A DNA stretch of 64,000 bases from Lingula anatina. Lineage: Eukaryota; Brachiopoda; Lingulata; Lingulida; Lingulidae. The notes under the pieces are model-generated. The model had not been told where the DNA came from, ran no database searches, and saw nothing but the letters and a program-made list of their open reading frames with translations. Location of the stretch: positions 732,038 to 796,037 of the forward strand of contig NW_019775791.1 of NCBI RefSeq assembly GCF_001039355.2, read 5' to 3'. Both the position numbers and the translations under genes were made by a program. This document shows, piece after piece, positions 1 through 13,800 of the stretch; position 1 is the first letter of the stretch; each line of letters starts with the position of its first letter.

Positions 1-1808
1 GTATAGTGTTTATATTGCTTTGTGCCAAACTTTATAATCTTGATCATCCACTTTCACATAATGGTGCTGTATGTGGGGTTTGTACACTTCTTAAATACAA
101 ACATGTACACATTTAGTTGTAAGCAATTTTTTTTACAAATCAAAATAATATATTGTAATTGCACATTACAATCAGTCTGTGTTCTGAAAAACCTGTCGCG
201 GAAAATGATCTGCAGAATAATTTTACTTTAATTATGATTTGTTTTGTTTGTAGACAATATTTTTTCTTTCAAGTTTACAACTGGTGCTAATAATCTGATA
301 AACAGTTGATATTAGCTGTGCATTTCTGCCACTTTTCATCAGAAACCAGAAGTAAAAATCTTTTTGTGAATGAGATTCAGTTTGAGACAATTTTTTTCTA
401 TTGTATATTTGAAGGAACATGAGCTGAGGCAAATAGCCTTGAAAAGATAAGTGTGTCAGATATTAGATATGAAAGTATTAATTTGAAAAGTTATTAACTA
501 ATACCATGAACATGTTGTTTGTAAAGATCAGTGAATTACATTCAAATTTTTGTTTGTCCACCTTGCAAGAAGAATGGTGCTCTTTGTTAAATGTGATAGT
601 ACTTACTGGGCATGTTCACACTTAGAACAAGTATTTACTGGGCGTGTTCACACTTAGAACAAGTATTTACTGGGCGTGTTCACATTTAGAACAAGTACTT
701 ACTGGGTGTGTTCACACTTAGGACAAGTATTTACTGGATGTGTTCACTTGGGACAGTTTCCTCCCACACGTTCTGCCCAACACTTCCAAAATTGAACATA
801 TATTTCCCTTCACGTATGCATATGATGTGTAAAGGACGGATTGTTTTTAGTATTTCTTAGTTTTTTTGGATTGTTTTATTTCTATACTTACTGTATAGCA
901 CTGCTGTTGTTAAAGGTCAAGTTTCTCAAGTGCAATTGTGAAAGTACAATAGTGATGGATACTGAAATTACCACACCATTTCATTATTAAAGTTTTTTTT
1001 TTATTAAAACTACAAGTACAGACTGTTAGAAATAAATTTTTTTAACTTTCAGCAATCACTTTGTCTTTGTCACTCTTTCCAAAGTAGACTATGTGTAACC
1101 CTTATACGCACCTCACACTCATGATAAAAAAATACCTTGGGTGGTATTCATACAGAGGCTCTCACAAGTTCTAAGAAAGTATAGTAATGTGATCCATCTA
1201 CTTCTAGTTTTTGCCATTTTAGACTTGCACACAGAATGAACTAATGGGCAACCTTTTAACTGCACAGAAATTTTTATTTCTGGACAAAATACAAATGATA
1301 TTAAAAGGCTTTACATTTCTGTCTCGTAAAACTTAGAAAACTACAAAATAATTAAAAATTGTGCCCAACACTGCCAGGTACTTGGATCACTAAAAAAAGA
1401 AAACACTTGGTCTACTGGGATAAAAAATGATATACTTTGAATACTGATATACTATGTAGGTAAAGTCCTTTTTTAAATACTATCATACTATTATACAAAG
1501 AATTAATTTACAAGAATACTACCTCACTAGTTAGCACTGCAACATCTGCAGAATATCAATAAATACAGGACAGTATACTATGCATAAGTTAGTTGGGCTT
1601 TTTGGCACTTCTTTAAAAATGTACACACCTAATTTACAATATACATTACAAATACTGATTTTTCTCTAGACTAGAAGAAACAATATCTGGCTTGTGCGAA
1701 ATACTTGAACTTCATGTGTTTTGATGAAGTTAGAAGTTGATTCAGAACTTCAGATATTTTGATGGAGTCAGAGGTCGACCATGAACTTTGTATTTTTTTA
1801 AAATAAAA
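1..1808. other. AGBL5 3' UTR and intergenic DNA
   Basis: No convincing coding exon is seen. The right part should be the 3' UTR of the minus-strand AGBL5 gene, whose stop is at 1809-1811. A minus-strand poly(A) signal, read as TTTATT on the plus strand, lies near 1273-1278. AATAAA on the plus strand near 1031, followed by a T-run, could instead mark the 3' end of a convergent gene entering from the left. Neither is proven. A 33-bp-scale minisatellite lies at 604-752. Confidence 0.4.
604..752. repeat. Minisatellite, about 4.5 units of roughly 32 bp
   Basis: Successive copies of a block of the form acttactgggYRtgttcaca followed by cttagaacaagt are visible, diverging at a few positions (cgtg/catg/tgtg and tta/tta-gg variants). 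It lies in presumed 3' flanking DNA of AGBL5. No function is evident. Confidence 0.8.
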
Positions 1809-4800
1809 TTAGAAATCCACCCAGAAGCTGGTAGTGGAGTCTGGTCTTGAAGATTGCAGGTCCAAAACATTGCAAGCTAATGTTGGTTTATTTGCTGGCT
1901 TGGGCTGAAATGATTTAAAAAATAATAATATGATGATGATGAAATTCCAATCAAAATTATACACTAAAAGTCACTGTTTCCATGTCACGATGTGACGGCA
2001 AATTTTTGCAACAATCAGGTCTGTTAAAATCCTGAGAAATTATAAACATGGCAGGGACCTTGGCAATTAAAAAAAATCATAATCCATTCTACCTTATGGC
2101 TCAGAAAAAAAAATGCCTCAGCCTAATTTAAAAGAAAACTATTTCTAAATGACTGACCTTCTCTATGACAAAAGTTCTTCTCAGTCTGCTGGTTGGTCGT
2201 CTGGCCGCTGTGGACCCTGGTTCTTGACTGCTGGTGGTGGGTCTGTACGGAAGGAGAAATATTGAAGTTTTTATATTTCACAAAGATAAAAAGAATTCTG
2301 AATTAGCATCCTACTCTGTTCATTTTTTAACTAAATACTTAAAACATTATCACAATAAATGAAGCAAATTAAAAAAAAAAAGACTTTTAAAAATCTTGCC
2401 AAGCACAACAAATATGCTGTACATAAAGTTAAGAACGTCTAAAGCTGACCCATAAGCTGACAGGTGAAAAACTAAGTTGAAATTCTACCTGAGTAAGACA
2501 AAGGGCATTCTAATATCAACTTGCTGACTTAAATGGAGTTTATAGCTGCATGTCTTTAATTAGAGAAGAGTGAAACATAACAATCTATGAAATAAAGAAT
2601 GGAAGGAAGCATTATGCACCACACCCACTCTAATGAAAATAAAAACTACGTAAACAATGCATCATGTTTAGGACAATTTGGACAAGCATGTAAATCTTTT
2701 TCTTGATTTGTTCCACATGCCCATTTAAAAAGTTTTAATGAGGGCATTCAATGTACACTAGTCTGTTATTTTGGTATAAAAAGTTAATACTAAACACTAA
2801 TAAACAAAATTATTAATTTCCTCATCATTCAAAAATATTTAATACTTAGCAACAGCAAACATAAGAAACACCTTGCACAGTATGTGATGCATTCCTTTGG
2901 TGTACAAATACATTATACAGAACAACAGACATAATGTACACATACAACACATCCATGTCTACCATATAATGTACACATACAACACATCCATGTCTACCAT
3001 ATAATGATAATGGAGGTAATGAACACTTTTTTTTCCAATTAAAAGGGGCTGAACCTGTATCAAAAGCAATGTGGCTAGTTTCTACTATTCTACAAGTAAC
3101 ATCCCTCCCAAGGCATTAGGGACTAACTCTACTTTTGAAGATTAATTAATGAATAAGATTATAATTTATACCTGAACATGCTAACAAGGAAACATTTTGT
3201 TTAGCTCAGTTTCTGCTCTTTCAGTGTGAGCAAATTTTGCAGAAATAATGTGGCATTATATGAATATGAGAAAATTAAATAAAAGAGTTTGGATTTATGT
3301 CAATGGACATTATTTTTGAGAAAAAAGTAGGAAGAAAAACCCAAGAGGCCTTATGACTGGGATATGGGGAGGGGGGGGGGGAGGGAGGGTTAAGCAAAAG
3401 CCGATGAAAAAGTATCCAATTTCCAATTCAAATCAGAAAAAAAAATTCTGTTTCAAGTTTGAATTCTAGTCACCTTGGAGAGAGTAGCACAGCACTTCCT
3501 TCAGCAGTGATAACAGGAGGTTCTCCTGGAACACAAAGTGACAGCTAAACACAAACTACTCTTTATTATGGACCCACACATTCATTCAAGCCATCAATCT
3601 GATGTCAGCTTCTATGGACCCTCCTCTTCTATAAGCCATGCATTCCACAAGTGACACAATTAGCAAAAATAAATAAATAATTAAATAAAACTGAAGAAAA
3701 ATAAGAACTAAATCATTAAATTAAAGCAAGGCCCAAATGCATAATAACTAAAACAAATTTGGAAAAGAATCCACATAAAGAGCATCTAGTAGTTTTGAAG
3801 ACAGTCTGCAGTTAAAACAATTTTAGTAGCACCCAGATTAAGAAACAAACCATCAATCTACCAAACCAAGCATCTAAACCAACACATCCCAACCTACCTG
3901 TCAGTGACACCATGGACTCAGCACCAGTCTGAGAGGTCATCTCTACGGCAACAGTGGTGCTCTGTATCACCTCAGAACTACTTAACACCTTCCTCATCCC
4001 CTTAGCAGTGGGAGGCTTTCTCTTCATCACTCTCCTCCTCTCAGCCTCACTGTCAGTGCCACTGGTGCTGGTCTTGCGTTGTGGGTAGGCACCTGTGCCA
4101 CCGCCATTCTTGGGACTGTGGGATGCGCTGCGCCGTTTGGGGTTCAGAATTTTCTTTCCACGTCTTTTGGGTGGATCAGAGCTGTAAGAGTGAACGGATA
4201 TCAGGCATTGTTAATGGGACTGCAAGTAGGAGGTCAATCTCACTGTTTAAACACATTCCAAAGAGAATCATTTTTGACGTCCCTAATTAATTTGGCAATC
4301 TGTAGAGATCTTATAATGAAACTGTATTGCTTAAAAGGTCAAAATCTGATGAGTTTTTTTCTCATGAATTCAGTGAAACACATAGTGCTGGTAGCCTGGC
4401 ACCTAACCCTGATGATTCATATTAAAAGATAACTTACTTAGGTAGATCCCAGCCTTTTCCACCACTCAGATGACTTGGAGGCTTATGTCTCAGAGGGAAA
4501 TTATCATTCAGCTAAAAAAGAAAGGTTAACATAGCATTTAGTACCTAAGTCGATAAACCATTCAGAAACATATTGACAGTTACAATAATAAAAAAAACAG
4601 AATGACAGAAAGATGAATACTTTTAAAAAATGTCCTCCATCTGGTAACAAGTACCTTTTAACATTTTAAAAGAGGAAGGTGAATTAAAAAAAAATCTAAT
4701 ATTTCGAGAGAATTAATGCCAGCAGTCAGAATGACTTATAAATACTTTACCTTCTGCAGCTGCTGTACTTTCTCTTCCTCCATGCTCTGAATAGAGCCGT

Positions 4801-7800
4801 CATTGGAGTTCGGCCTCATCATGAACGGTGGAGATATCCCAGCATGCTCCTCCTCAAGGTGTGCCTGCTGCACCTGCTGTATCAGCTGCGCCCTCTGCAG
4901 GGACAGATCACTGGTGAAATGGCGGCGCTGGCGAGCCTGGGTCACAAAATCAGTGATGCCACTCACTGCTTGTGGCCCAGATTGGACGCTGCGGACGGCC
5001 GGTTGCTGGACACCTTGACCCGGGTGATGACCAGGAGGGCCAGTAGGATTGTGCTGGACATTTTCATTGGAATGTGAGAACTGCAGTCTGTGGATGACAG
5101 AGTCACTCTGTGAGTGGTACCCCAGCTTCAGCATGTCCACGTGTGGCTGCGACTTTCTCTTCAACTCCTGTCCCACACTGGATTTACTGACAGGCTGACT
5201 GCTGGGGTGACCCGGGGGACTGACTCTGCTGGAGCTGTTCTTCAGAAAGCCTCCAGCCGTAGGCACCTCTGCCATACCTGCCAGGCCACCCCCTGTAGAG
5301 GAGAGCTGGTGAGCCAGCTGGTACTTCTGAAACAGCTCCGTGTTGGGGCCATTGGCCAGGCTGGGGTGCTTGGGGAGATTCAGCTTCATGTCCGTGGTGA
5401 CGGTGGTGTAGGCCATGGTAGCACTGGTTGTCATGGTAACCGTGGTGGTCGTGGGTGTGACACTGGCAGTTGATGACATGGGGACAGATACGACAGGGGA
5501 GTTCTTCACCATTCTTCTGTTGTTGTCTGTGCTGGCTGCTTTACCTGGAATAATTTTAATCAAGAATATTGTGCCACTGTGCATGTTTTGTGATTCCTTT
5601 CAAATCAATGACTACTCTTAGATTAAAGCCACTATCCTAATATCTAGGTATCAGGCCTTTTTATTTGGTAGAGATATTTTTCTAAGCCACTATAATCTAT
5701 ATGTCCTTACAATGTGAAAGCAAATAAATTATAATTTTTCTATATTAATCTTCTTAAGATTCATTTCATTCTGAAATTTTAACCACTCAGACTCCTCACC
5801 AGCTTTGACTGGGCCCAGCTCCTTCTTGCTGTTCTGTGAGGTGAGGAGTGGTCTCCTGTTGGTAAAGCTCCCCCTGGTGGTAGTGGTATTGGTGGTCCCT
5901 GTTCCACCAGTGGCAGAACTGATACGGGAGAACGAGGAGGTCTTGCTGATGTTGGTATGAGGGGTGGCATGTGAGGCTACAATGCTGGAAAAAGGAAAAA
6001 AAAGATACAAACAGTTAGGTATGATATTTGAGGTTAATATCATTATGTAAGAAACATTTCCGTTATACATTTACTATATTCCAATGTACACAAAGTTTTT
6101 AATCCACATCAGAATCTCTAAATTTGTGCAACACTATAATATAATATCATATAAGTGTGACAAGTAAAGTATGACAACCAAATGGAAATAAAATACTTCT
6201 CTCACTTCAGGTATTAGTGTTAAAAAACAGCAAAATCAGACAGGAAAAGAGAATAATTTTTTCACCTATAAACCAAAATCATCACTGAGCTCACCTTGAG
6301 GTTTTAGCGGCAGCTCTGGCCATGTTCCTGGGTAGTCGTGGAGCACCTCTCAGACTCCTTACGTACCTCCTCACCCAGTCGCGGACCCCAGCAAGACTGT
6401 TATGTTCAGAGTTGGTGATCCGCGTCCAGGGGTTGGTGTCTGTCATGTCCAACGCTGCAATGGCAGAGGCTCGGCCAACCTGGGAAATGGCAAGTAATTT
6501 CTTTGATGTTTGTCAATGCACTGTTTAATTTTCAAAGAGATTTTTGAACATTTTTTATTATATTCCCAGGTTGAGTATTAAATGACAGAGTATAAAAAAG
6601 TATATAAATAAAACAGAGTATAAAGTCTCTTTTTTTCTTCCACCTGATAGCTAAAAAAGCATACTTGGTGATGACTTAAAAACTCACCATTCCATCACAT
6701 TCCATATTATTAAGTAATTTTTAACCAACTACTTCATTTCAGAAGAAAAACATTTTCATCATGAATAATACTAAAACCTCACCTCCTCATAATGGGCAAT
6801 AGTGTACTTAGGTGGAAACCCTGCCACGGGGGGCGGCGTGGCTTTGCCGTCATCTCCACAGGCCGTAGGTACGGAATTCACAAGCCTCCCAGTGTTGTAG
6901 TTACACTCCAGAGTATAACTGAAGTACAGGAATACCGTCACAATAAATAGTTAACAGTCAGTGACACAGATATTCTGTTCTCTTAACATCTCTAGCATTT
7001 TTCTGCATCAATACCAAATTTAACTTTCCTCACAATTTTAATCAATCAGTATGTATACATGTTACTACTCACAATATGAAGATTTATCAAAAATGTTTAA
7101 TAAAATCCCAGTTATCTTGACCTTAGTTACACCTGCCAGAAGCCTGGAGGGCACAATTTTATCTACTGTGATAAAAGCCTTATGTCACTAACGTACCTGT
7201 GAATAATCCCCAGTGCTTTATACATGGCTACCCTTCCACTGCCCTCCTTGGAGAAACCGTCTCTCTTGTCCTTAGCGTACATGTTTCTCTCACTGAAGTT
7301 ACAGCCAGTGAAGTCAAAGTGTGCCGTGTTGATGGAGATCAATTTGGGGTAGAGGAAATTTTCCACCTGTAAGTCGAAAATTCATAACTTCAGGTTCTTG
7401 AAAATTATGTCATTTAATTGAGACACTAGTGCTTATCTACATTATTGGCCGATTGCAAATGTCTACCATTTAGCAAGTTGATTGTTCACTTAAATGAAAT
7501 GACCTATTTTCTGAGCTATTACAGCCATTATTGCCAACCTATTTATCAATGCTATACCACCTAAGTTTCTTTGTTTATTTGCACCAAAGTCTAAACTTAG
7601 AATACATTTTCACAGACATTTCTAGAAGTGACATCAGTTTTCTCAGTCAGAATACCTGTTTGTCCTCCTCAGGGAAATAATTGCCGTAAATGAAGCAGCC
7701 ACGTTTTGAGGCATGACCATGAAGGTCCATATAGATGGCTATCCCACTCTCCGAGGGGTGGATCTCCTGTAACCTGTAGTCACTGAGATGTGGAGAGCAG

Positions 7801-10800
7801 GGGGCCTGTCCCGGGACAGGGCCACCCCCTTCCTCCTCTCCCTCAGAGCCCTCATTGCCCAGGTGCTCCGTGTCACTGCCCACTGGGGAGTCTCCACGGA
7901 TGTAGAAGTTAACAGCATGACTTATACTCTCATCTGCTGAGGGAATGTTATTATGGGCAAGATCAGCAGCAGAGCTATTGCCAGCCATCTGGATAGAACT
8001 TGAGCTGGACAACAGTGGGTCAGTCTCAGCATTTGAGGGAGTTCTTTTGTTATGAAGCAAGCCCATGTTGCCAAATTGTTTATTGAGCTGAAGAGATGAT
8101 ATATCATAGGGGGCGCTCATTGACCCACTGTTCTGTTCCGTCCCTGTCTCGTTCTCGGCAGCATGTTTGATACTGGTCATAGTGTGATCTACCTGTGGAC
8201 TATATGACATAGAGTTGACAGCATTCTTGTAATCATCCTGACTCTGGTACAGCAGCATGTTCTTAGAGACACCAGAGGAACTGTTGAAGCTGTCAGCCAG
8301 ATCAGCAATCAGTGGAGAACCGGAGCAGTCTTGAGATTCAGTGGTTTTAGCACCATCAGAACACGTGATAGGAGGGTGGTCCTCAGCTCTCCACTCTGGC
8401 CAGTTGATTTTGATTTCTTTCTCCTCCCCTTCCTTCTTCACTCTGTAGTTTATATGATAATACACAAGGACACTTTTGGCAGCATATATGGTAGGGTGGA
8501 GATTAAAGTCGGGGTCGAGGTACAGGCGGTTTAGGTTTATCCCGTTTATGTCCGTTCTATAATGTCCCTTGACAACACCGTCTGGGTTCAACATTGGGAT
8601 CATCTTGAACACGTACTGTTTGCGTAACTGTTGAGCACGAGGGTCATCTTCTCGTAAGATGAAGTTCAGAAAGCCATTAAAGACATGACTGGCAGGTGTC
8701 TCACCCGGATGTACTCTACTGCTTAGTACATATACCTAGGTTACAAAGTAAAGGTGTTAACTTCACAGTTATAAATTCAATAGTACATACTCATACAAAC
8801 ACATACTTAGTACATACACCTAGGTTACAAAGTAAAGGTGTTAAAGTCATAATAACTCTTCGTTTTGGCCAAAAATTGGATTTTCCTGGAAAAAACGGCA
8901 ATTTTCCCGTACTTACCAATGGCCAACGACCCCATTCCTGCATTCAAAGTTAATCCAGGGTTTTTTTCCTAAACGTACGGTTTTTTGTTAAAATCTCTTA
9001 AGAGATTTTAACTGACGGAGCTCTCTCTGACATTGCAAAGTCACTGGTGACCTACTTAAAACCGCGGGAAAAGCAGACAACAACAACACTATATAAGATT
9101 CATGAGATATATTCGTCTTTTTGTTAAAAATGCATTTATATCCACAATGTGTGCCATTCTGGGCTTTTCGTTATCCGACGCACTGTACAAAAACTCGCAA
9201 CTTACGTCTGNNNNNNNNNNNNNNNNNNNNNNNNNNNNNNNNNNNNNNNNNNNNNNNNNNNNNNNNNNNNNNNNNNNNNNNNNNNNNNNNNNNNNNNNNN
9301 NNNNNNNNNNNNNNNNNNNNNNNNNNNNNNNNNNNNNNNNNNNNNNNNNNNNNNNNNNNNNNNNNNNNNNNNNNNNNNNNNNNNNNNNNNNNNNNNNNNN
9401 NNNNNNNNNNNNNNNNNNNNNNNNNNNNNNNNNNNNNNNNNNNNNNNNNNNNNNNNNNNNNNNNNNNNNNNNNNNNNNNNNNNNNNNNNNNNNNNNNNNN
9501 NNNNNNNNNNNNNNNNNNNNNNNNNNNNNNNNNNNNNNNNNNNNNNNNNNNNNNNNNNNNNNNNNNNNNNNNNNNNNNNNNNNNNNNNNNNNNNNNNNNN
9601 NNNNNNNNNNNNNNNNNNNNNNNNNNNNNNNNNNNNNNNNNNNNNNNNNNNNNNNNNNNNNNNNNNNNNNNNNNNNNNNNNNNNNNNNNNNNNNNNNNNN
9701 NNNNNNNNNNNNNNNNNNNNNNNNNNNNNNNNNNNNNNNNNNNNNNNNNNNNNNNNNNNNNNNNNNNNNNNNNNNNNNNNNNNNNNNNNNNNNNNNNNNN
9801 NNNNNNNNNNNNNNNNNNNNNNNNNNNNNNNNNNNNNNNNNNNNNNNNNNNNNNNNNNNNNNNNNNNNNNNNNNNNNNNNNNNNNNNNNNNNNNNNNNNN
9901 NNNNNNNNNNNNNNNNNNNNNNNNNNNNNNNNNNNNNNNNNNNNNNNNNNNNNNNNNNNNNNNNNNNNNNNNNNNNNNNNNNNNNNNNNNNNNNNNNNNN
10001 NNNNNNNNNNNNNNNNNNNNNNNNNNNNNNNNNNNNNNNNNNNNNNNNNNNNNNTTAAAGTCATAATAACTCTTCGTTTTGGCCAAAAATTGGATTTTCC
10101 TGGAAAAAACGGCAATTTTCCCGTACTTACCAATGGCCAACGACCCCATTCCTGCATTCAAAGTTAATCCAGGGTTTTTTTCCTAAACGTACGGTTTTTT
10201 GTTAAAATCTCTTAAGAGATTTTAACTGACGGAGCTCTCTCTGACATTGCAAAGTCACTGGTGACCTACTTAAAACCGCGGGAAAAGCAGACAACAACAA
10301 CACTATATAAGATTCATGAGATATATTCGTCTTTTTGTTAAAAATGCATTTATATCCACAATGTGTGCCATTCTGGGCTTTTCGTTATCCGACGCACTGT
10401 ACAAAAACTCGCAACTTACGTCTGCGTCTGCACTAATGCGTTTGGCGCCATGTTATTTTGGTCTCGAATGAACGCGAGAATCCGCGTGACACCATTACGT
10501 CATTAGCAACGAATGCACTTGTCGACCGGAAAAAAGGCATCGTAAGCCCTATTGACAAGCACAGATTTTAGTTTTCCTACAATAACGGCCGTTTTAGTGG
10601 TAAAATACAATAGAATATATTTCCATGCGTTTTTTACAATGTATTTCATGCGGATTTTTGAATCTCAAAGGAAGAGTTATTATTGCTTTAACTTCACAGT
10701 TATAAATTCAATAGTACATACTCATACAAACACATACTTAGTACATACACCTAGGTTACAAAGTAAAGGTGTTAACTTCACAGTTATAAATTCAATAGTA

Positions 10801-13800
10801 CATACTCATACAAACACATACTTCAAACATGAACAAAAACAAAATATAGATGATCAAAAAATTCAGACATGTTTAAAAGTTCTTCAGTGAGAAGGAAGAA
10901 ATATAATGTCAAAGACTTGACCTAAAGGAGTTTGAGTCTTTACAACAGAGTCATGACCACTGTCTACTGTATTACAATTCACATAGACAAATACTGATAC
11001 AAAATATATGGACTATCTTGCAATTTGAACTACCGTTTTTTTTTTTAAGGAGCAAAATACCAATTTTCATACCCTTTTGTTTTTGAACTTCTTGCACCTT
11101 GGAGCGTCAGGATCAGGGAACAGTTTTCCGTCCCACCTGGGCTCCAATTCCTTCTCCATCCCGTGACAGGAGGTGACAGTGATCAGATCCACTCTCCAGT
11201 TGTCCAGAGAGAAACACAGCAACTCTCTGTGGTAATAGATACTACACTCTGGGCTGAAACACAGGATTACACATATAACATTAAACATAAACCATGAAAA
11301 CAGTCAAAATCTTACTGTACATACACTTTGATCACTAAACTGTATTTAATGTTATGCAGGCATGTAGCAAATGGCTATATTCGACTTTTCTAGAGGTATA
11401 TATATATATGAACATTCTTACTATCTGGGAAGAATTATTCTTATTGAAAGGTAATCTTTTAGGTGCACTAAATGGTCTGTAAAGGAAATATCCCAAATTC
11501 ATAAAAATTTCACCTTTGTTGGTTGAGATTCTTGCAGTGTTCAAACTTTTTATCCAGGGCTTCCAGCTGCTCTTGGCTCTCCTGGTATGACCAGGGGTAG
11601 CAGAATGTGAAGTAGGTGGTCGCACCTCGATACTCCAAGAACCGGTGGGTAAAGCTCAAGATGAAGTCTTTGTCTGCATTCTGGAAAGATAAGATAAATA
11701 ACATGTTACATTGCACATTCAAAGAGTTCTTAATAATGCCATTCCAAGCTAAAAATTTTATCAAGAACAATTAGTTTATTTGTTGTGGCTAAACAGCGTG
11801 AAATAAACGCCTCATTTTCATTACAATTCTCATTGATTTTATAAAAAAGTTATTGAATTAAAAATGGGGAGCTAAGTGATGAGAACAAAAATAACACACA
11901 AGGGAAACCTTGCACACAATATGATGCTTTTAAATAAGAGCAGTTTATATATATATATATGATCACTGCCACATGTAGACAACAGAAACTTATTGATTTG
12001 TACTTCAGCAACCAGGTATAATCTTTTATTAATCCATGTGATGTAAACTTCATCTAAACTAATGGGGTTCCAAGAGACCAAGATTACACTGCAGATTACA
12101 ACAGATTTACTTGTAGTGAAAGGAATTTCATTGCATACCCACATGTACTTATACAATTAGAAAGCAACAAATATAATAAAAATGAAAGTCTAAGTCAATT
12201 GCTTTAGTTACAAGAAACACGTGTGCAACTTTTAATATGCAATTTACTCCCATCAGTTGCAATCTGAAAATAAAATCTAGGAGTGGGTCCCCATCCCTGG
12301 ATCGATCTAACAGGATCGATCCATTTCTGAGGGGTTAATTACCCTCTAGCAGCTTCAATAGGTGTGACAGTCATCTAAGCTGCCTAAATTGATTGCAATT
12401 TAATGAGAATCCTCTTGGAGATAGATCGATCCACAGTTAGTACGACAGGGTCTGGGAATGGCCCTTAGATCAGGTCCTGGGCACAGAATGACATTAATCC
12501 AGTAAGCTTAAATAACTTCACTGTGGAAGCCTTATCAACAAATTTCTTGACATGAACATGGTTCACAATTCCACTCATTTAGAGAAGACTCAGAACAGAA
12601 GACTCAGAACAGAAGACTCAGTACAGAAGACTCAGAACAGAAGACTCAGAACATATTCAGACACCGTGCACACACCTCCCATGTGGGTCTGTCTCTAATC
12701 CTCTCCCACTTTGGTTTCCCGGGGACAGTCTTCACCAGAGGGGCATGGCCCTGGCTGTACAGCTTGCCTTGCTTATTCAGGTTCATGATGTTAATCTTGA
12801 TGAGGCGACCTGAGGACCCGCCTCGCACACCAAAGTGGAACCAAGTTCTGGAATGAAGCAACACGTAATTTACCCAAATGAGTAATTAATACCATATTTG
12901 CATTTTTTTAAGTTTTAAAGAATATGTTTTCACACTCTTTAGAATAACTGTTTGAGTGTTTCAAATAGAAATATGATGCAAGGAGAAATAAATAAATACT
13001 CCATAAATCAACTGATATTTTCAACAATGCAATATTGCTCCTGTCACCCATTATACACAAACCACTGGTCTTGCTTATGTCAGAATACAGTTTTAGTTAA
13101 TTGCTAGATTATATTTTGGAAATTTATATAAAGGTATGATCCAAAGATCAATCTATCTACTCGTCTTGCAGCATTTCCAATATGCATAAATATTCTGGAA
13201 GGCCATGAATCCTAGTTTCACCGAATCCCTTTTTCCTTCATGTCGGCTATCAATGACCACTTTAATCAATAAAACATCAAAGCCTTTATTAAAAGCAGCT
13301 CTGTCATGCTCAAAGTATTGTTAGACTAAAGGAATCTATTGACCTTCATATCTGATCAATAAAACCACAGCAAGCTTCTGATTGATGAGGATAAAATGGG
13401 AGATTAATAGAAATCATACGTGATGGAAATCCTATTGAATTCAAATATTGCTCAATGTGTGACAATACTGCAATATGTCTGGAGTTATCTAATTTACAGT
13501 AATATGGCTTCAAACCACTTGACAACCATTTACTTCAAAAGTGTTTTATGGTACTTCCAACTTCTTAAAATTTTAATTATATCAAATGAAGAATAAAAAC
13601 ATGCTATGTGGTTTTAGTAAACATATACAACATACTAGTACTAGTATTATCTGAGTGTGTTGTATGAAGAGTCTCTCCTTCTCTGTTATTTACCTGTTTC
13701 CATTTTCAAAAGGTGTTCCTGCGCAGTCAGGTTTAGTCCACACATTGAATTCATAGTCAGGTCTTGGCTCAGTGTAAGACCCACCTGGACAAAGAAAAGA

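Noticed and set aside
600-750. Regularly spaced repeats that might suggest a CRISPR-like array
   Set aside because: The units are directly adjacent with no unique spacers, and the genome is eukaryotic; a minisatellite.
4803-5621. Plus-strand frames of 68-119 aa
   Set aside because: Shadows of AGBL5 exon 11 on the other strand.
9102-10167. Several 300-residue open frames on both strands across 9102-10167
   Set aside because: They are made almost wholly of unknown residues from the 844-N gap.
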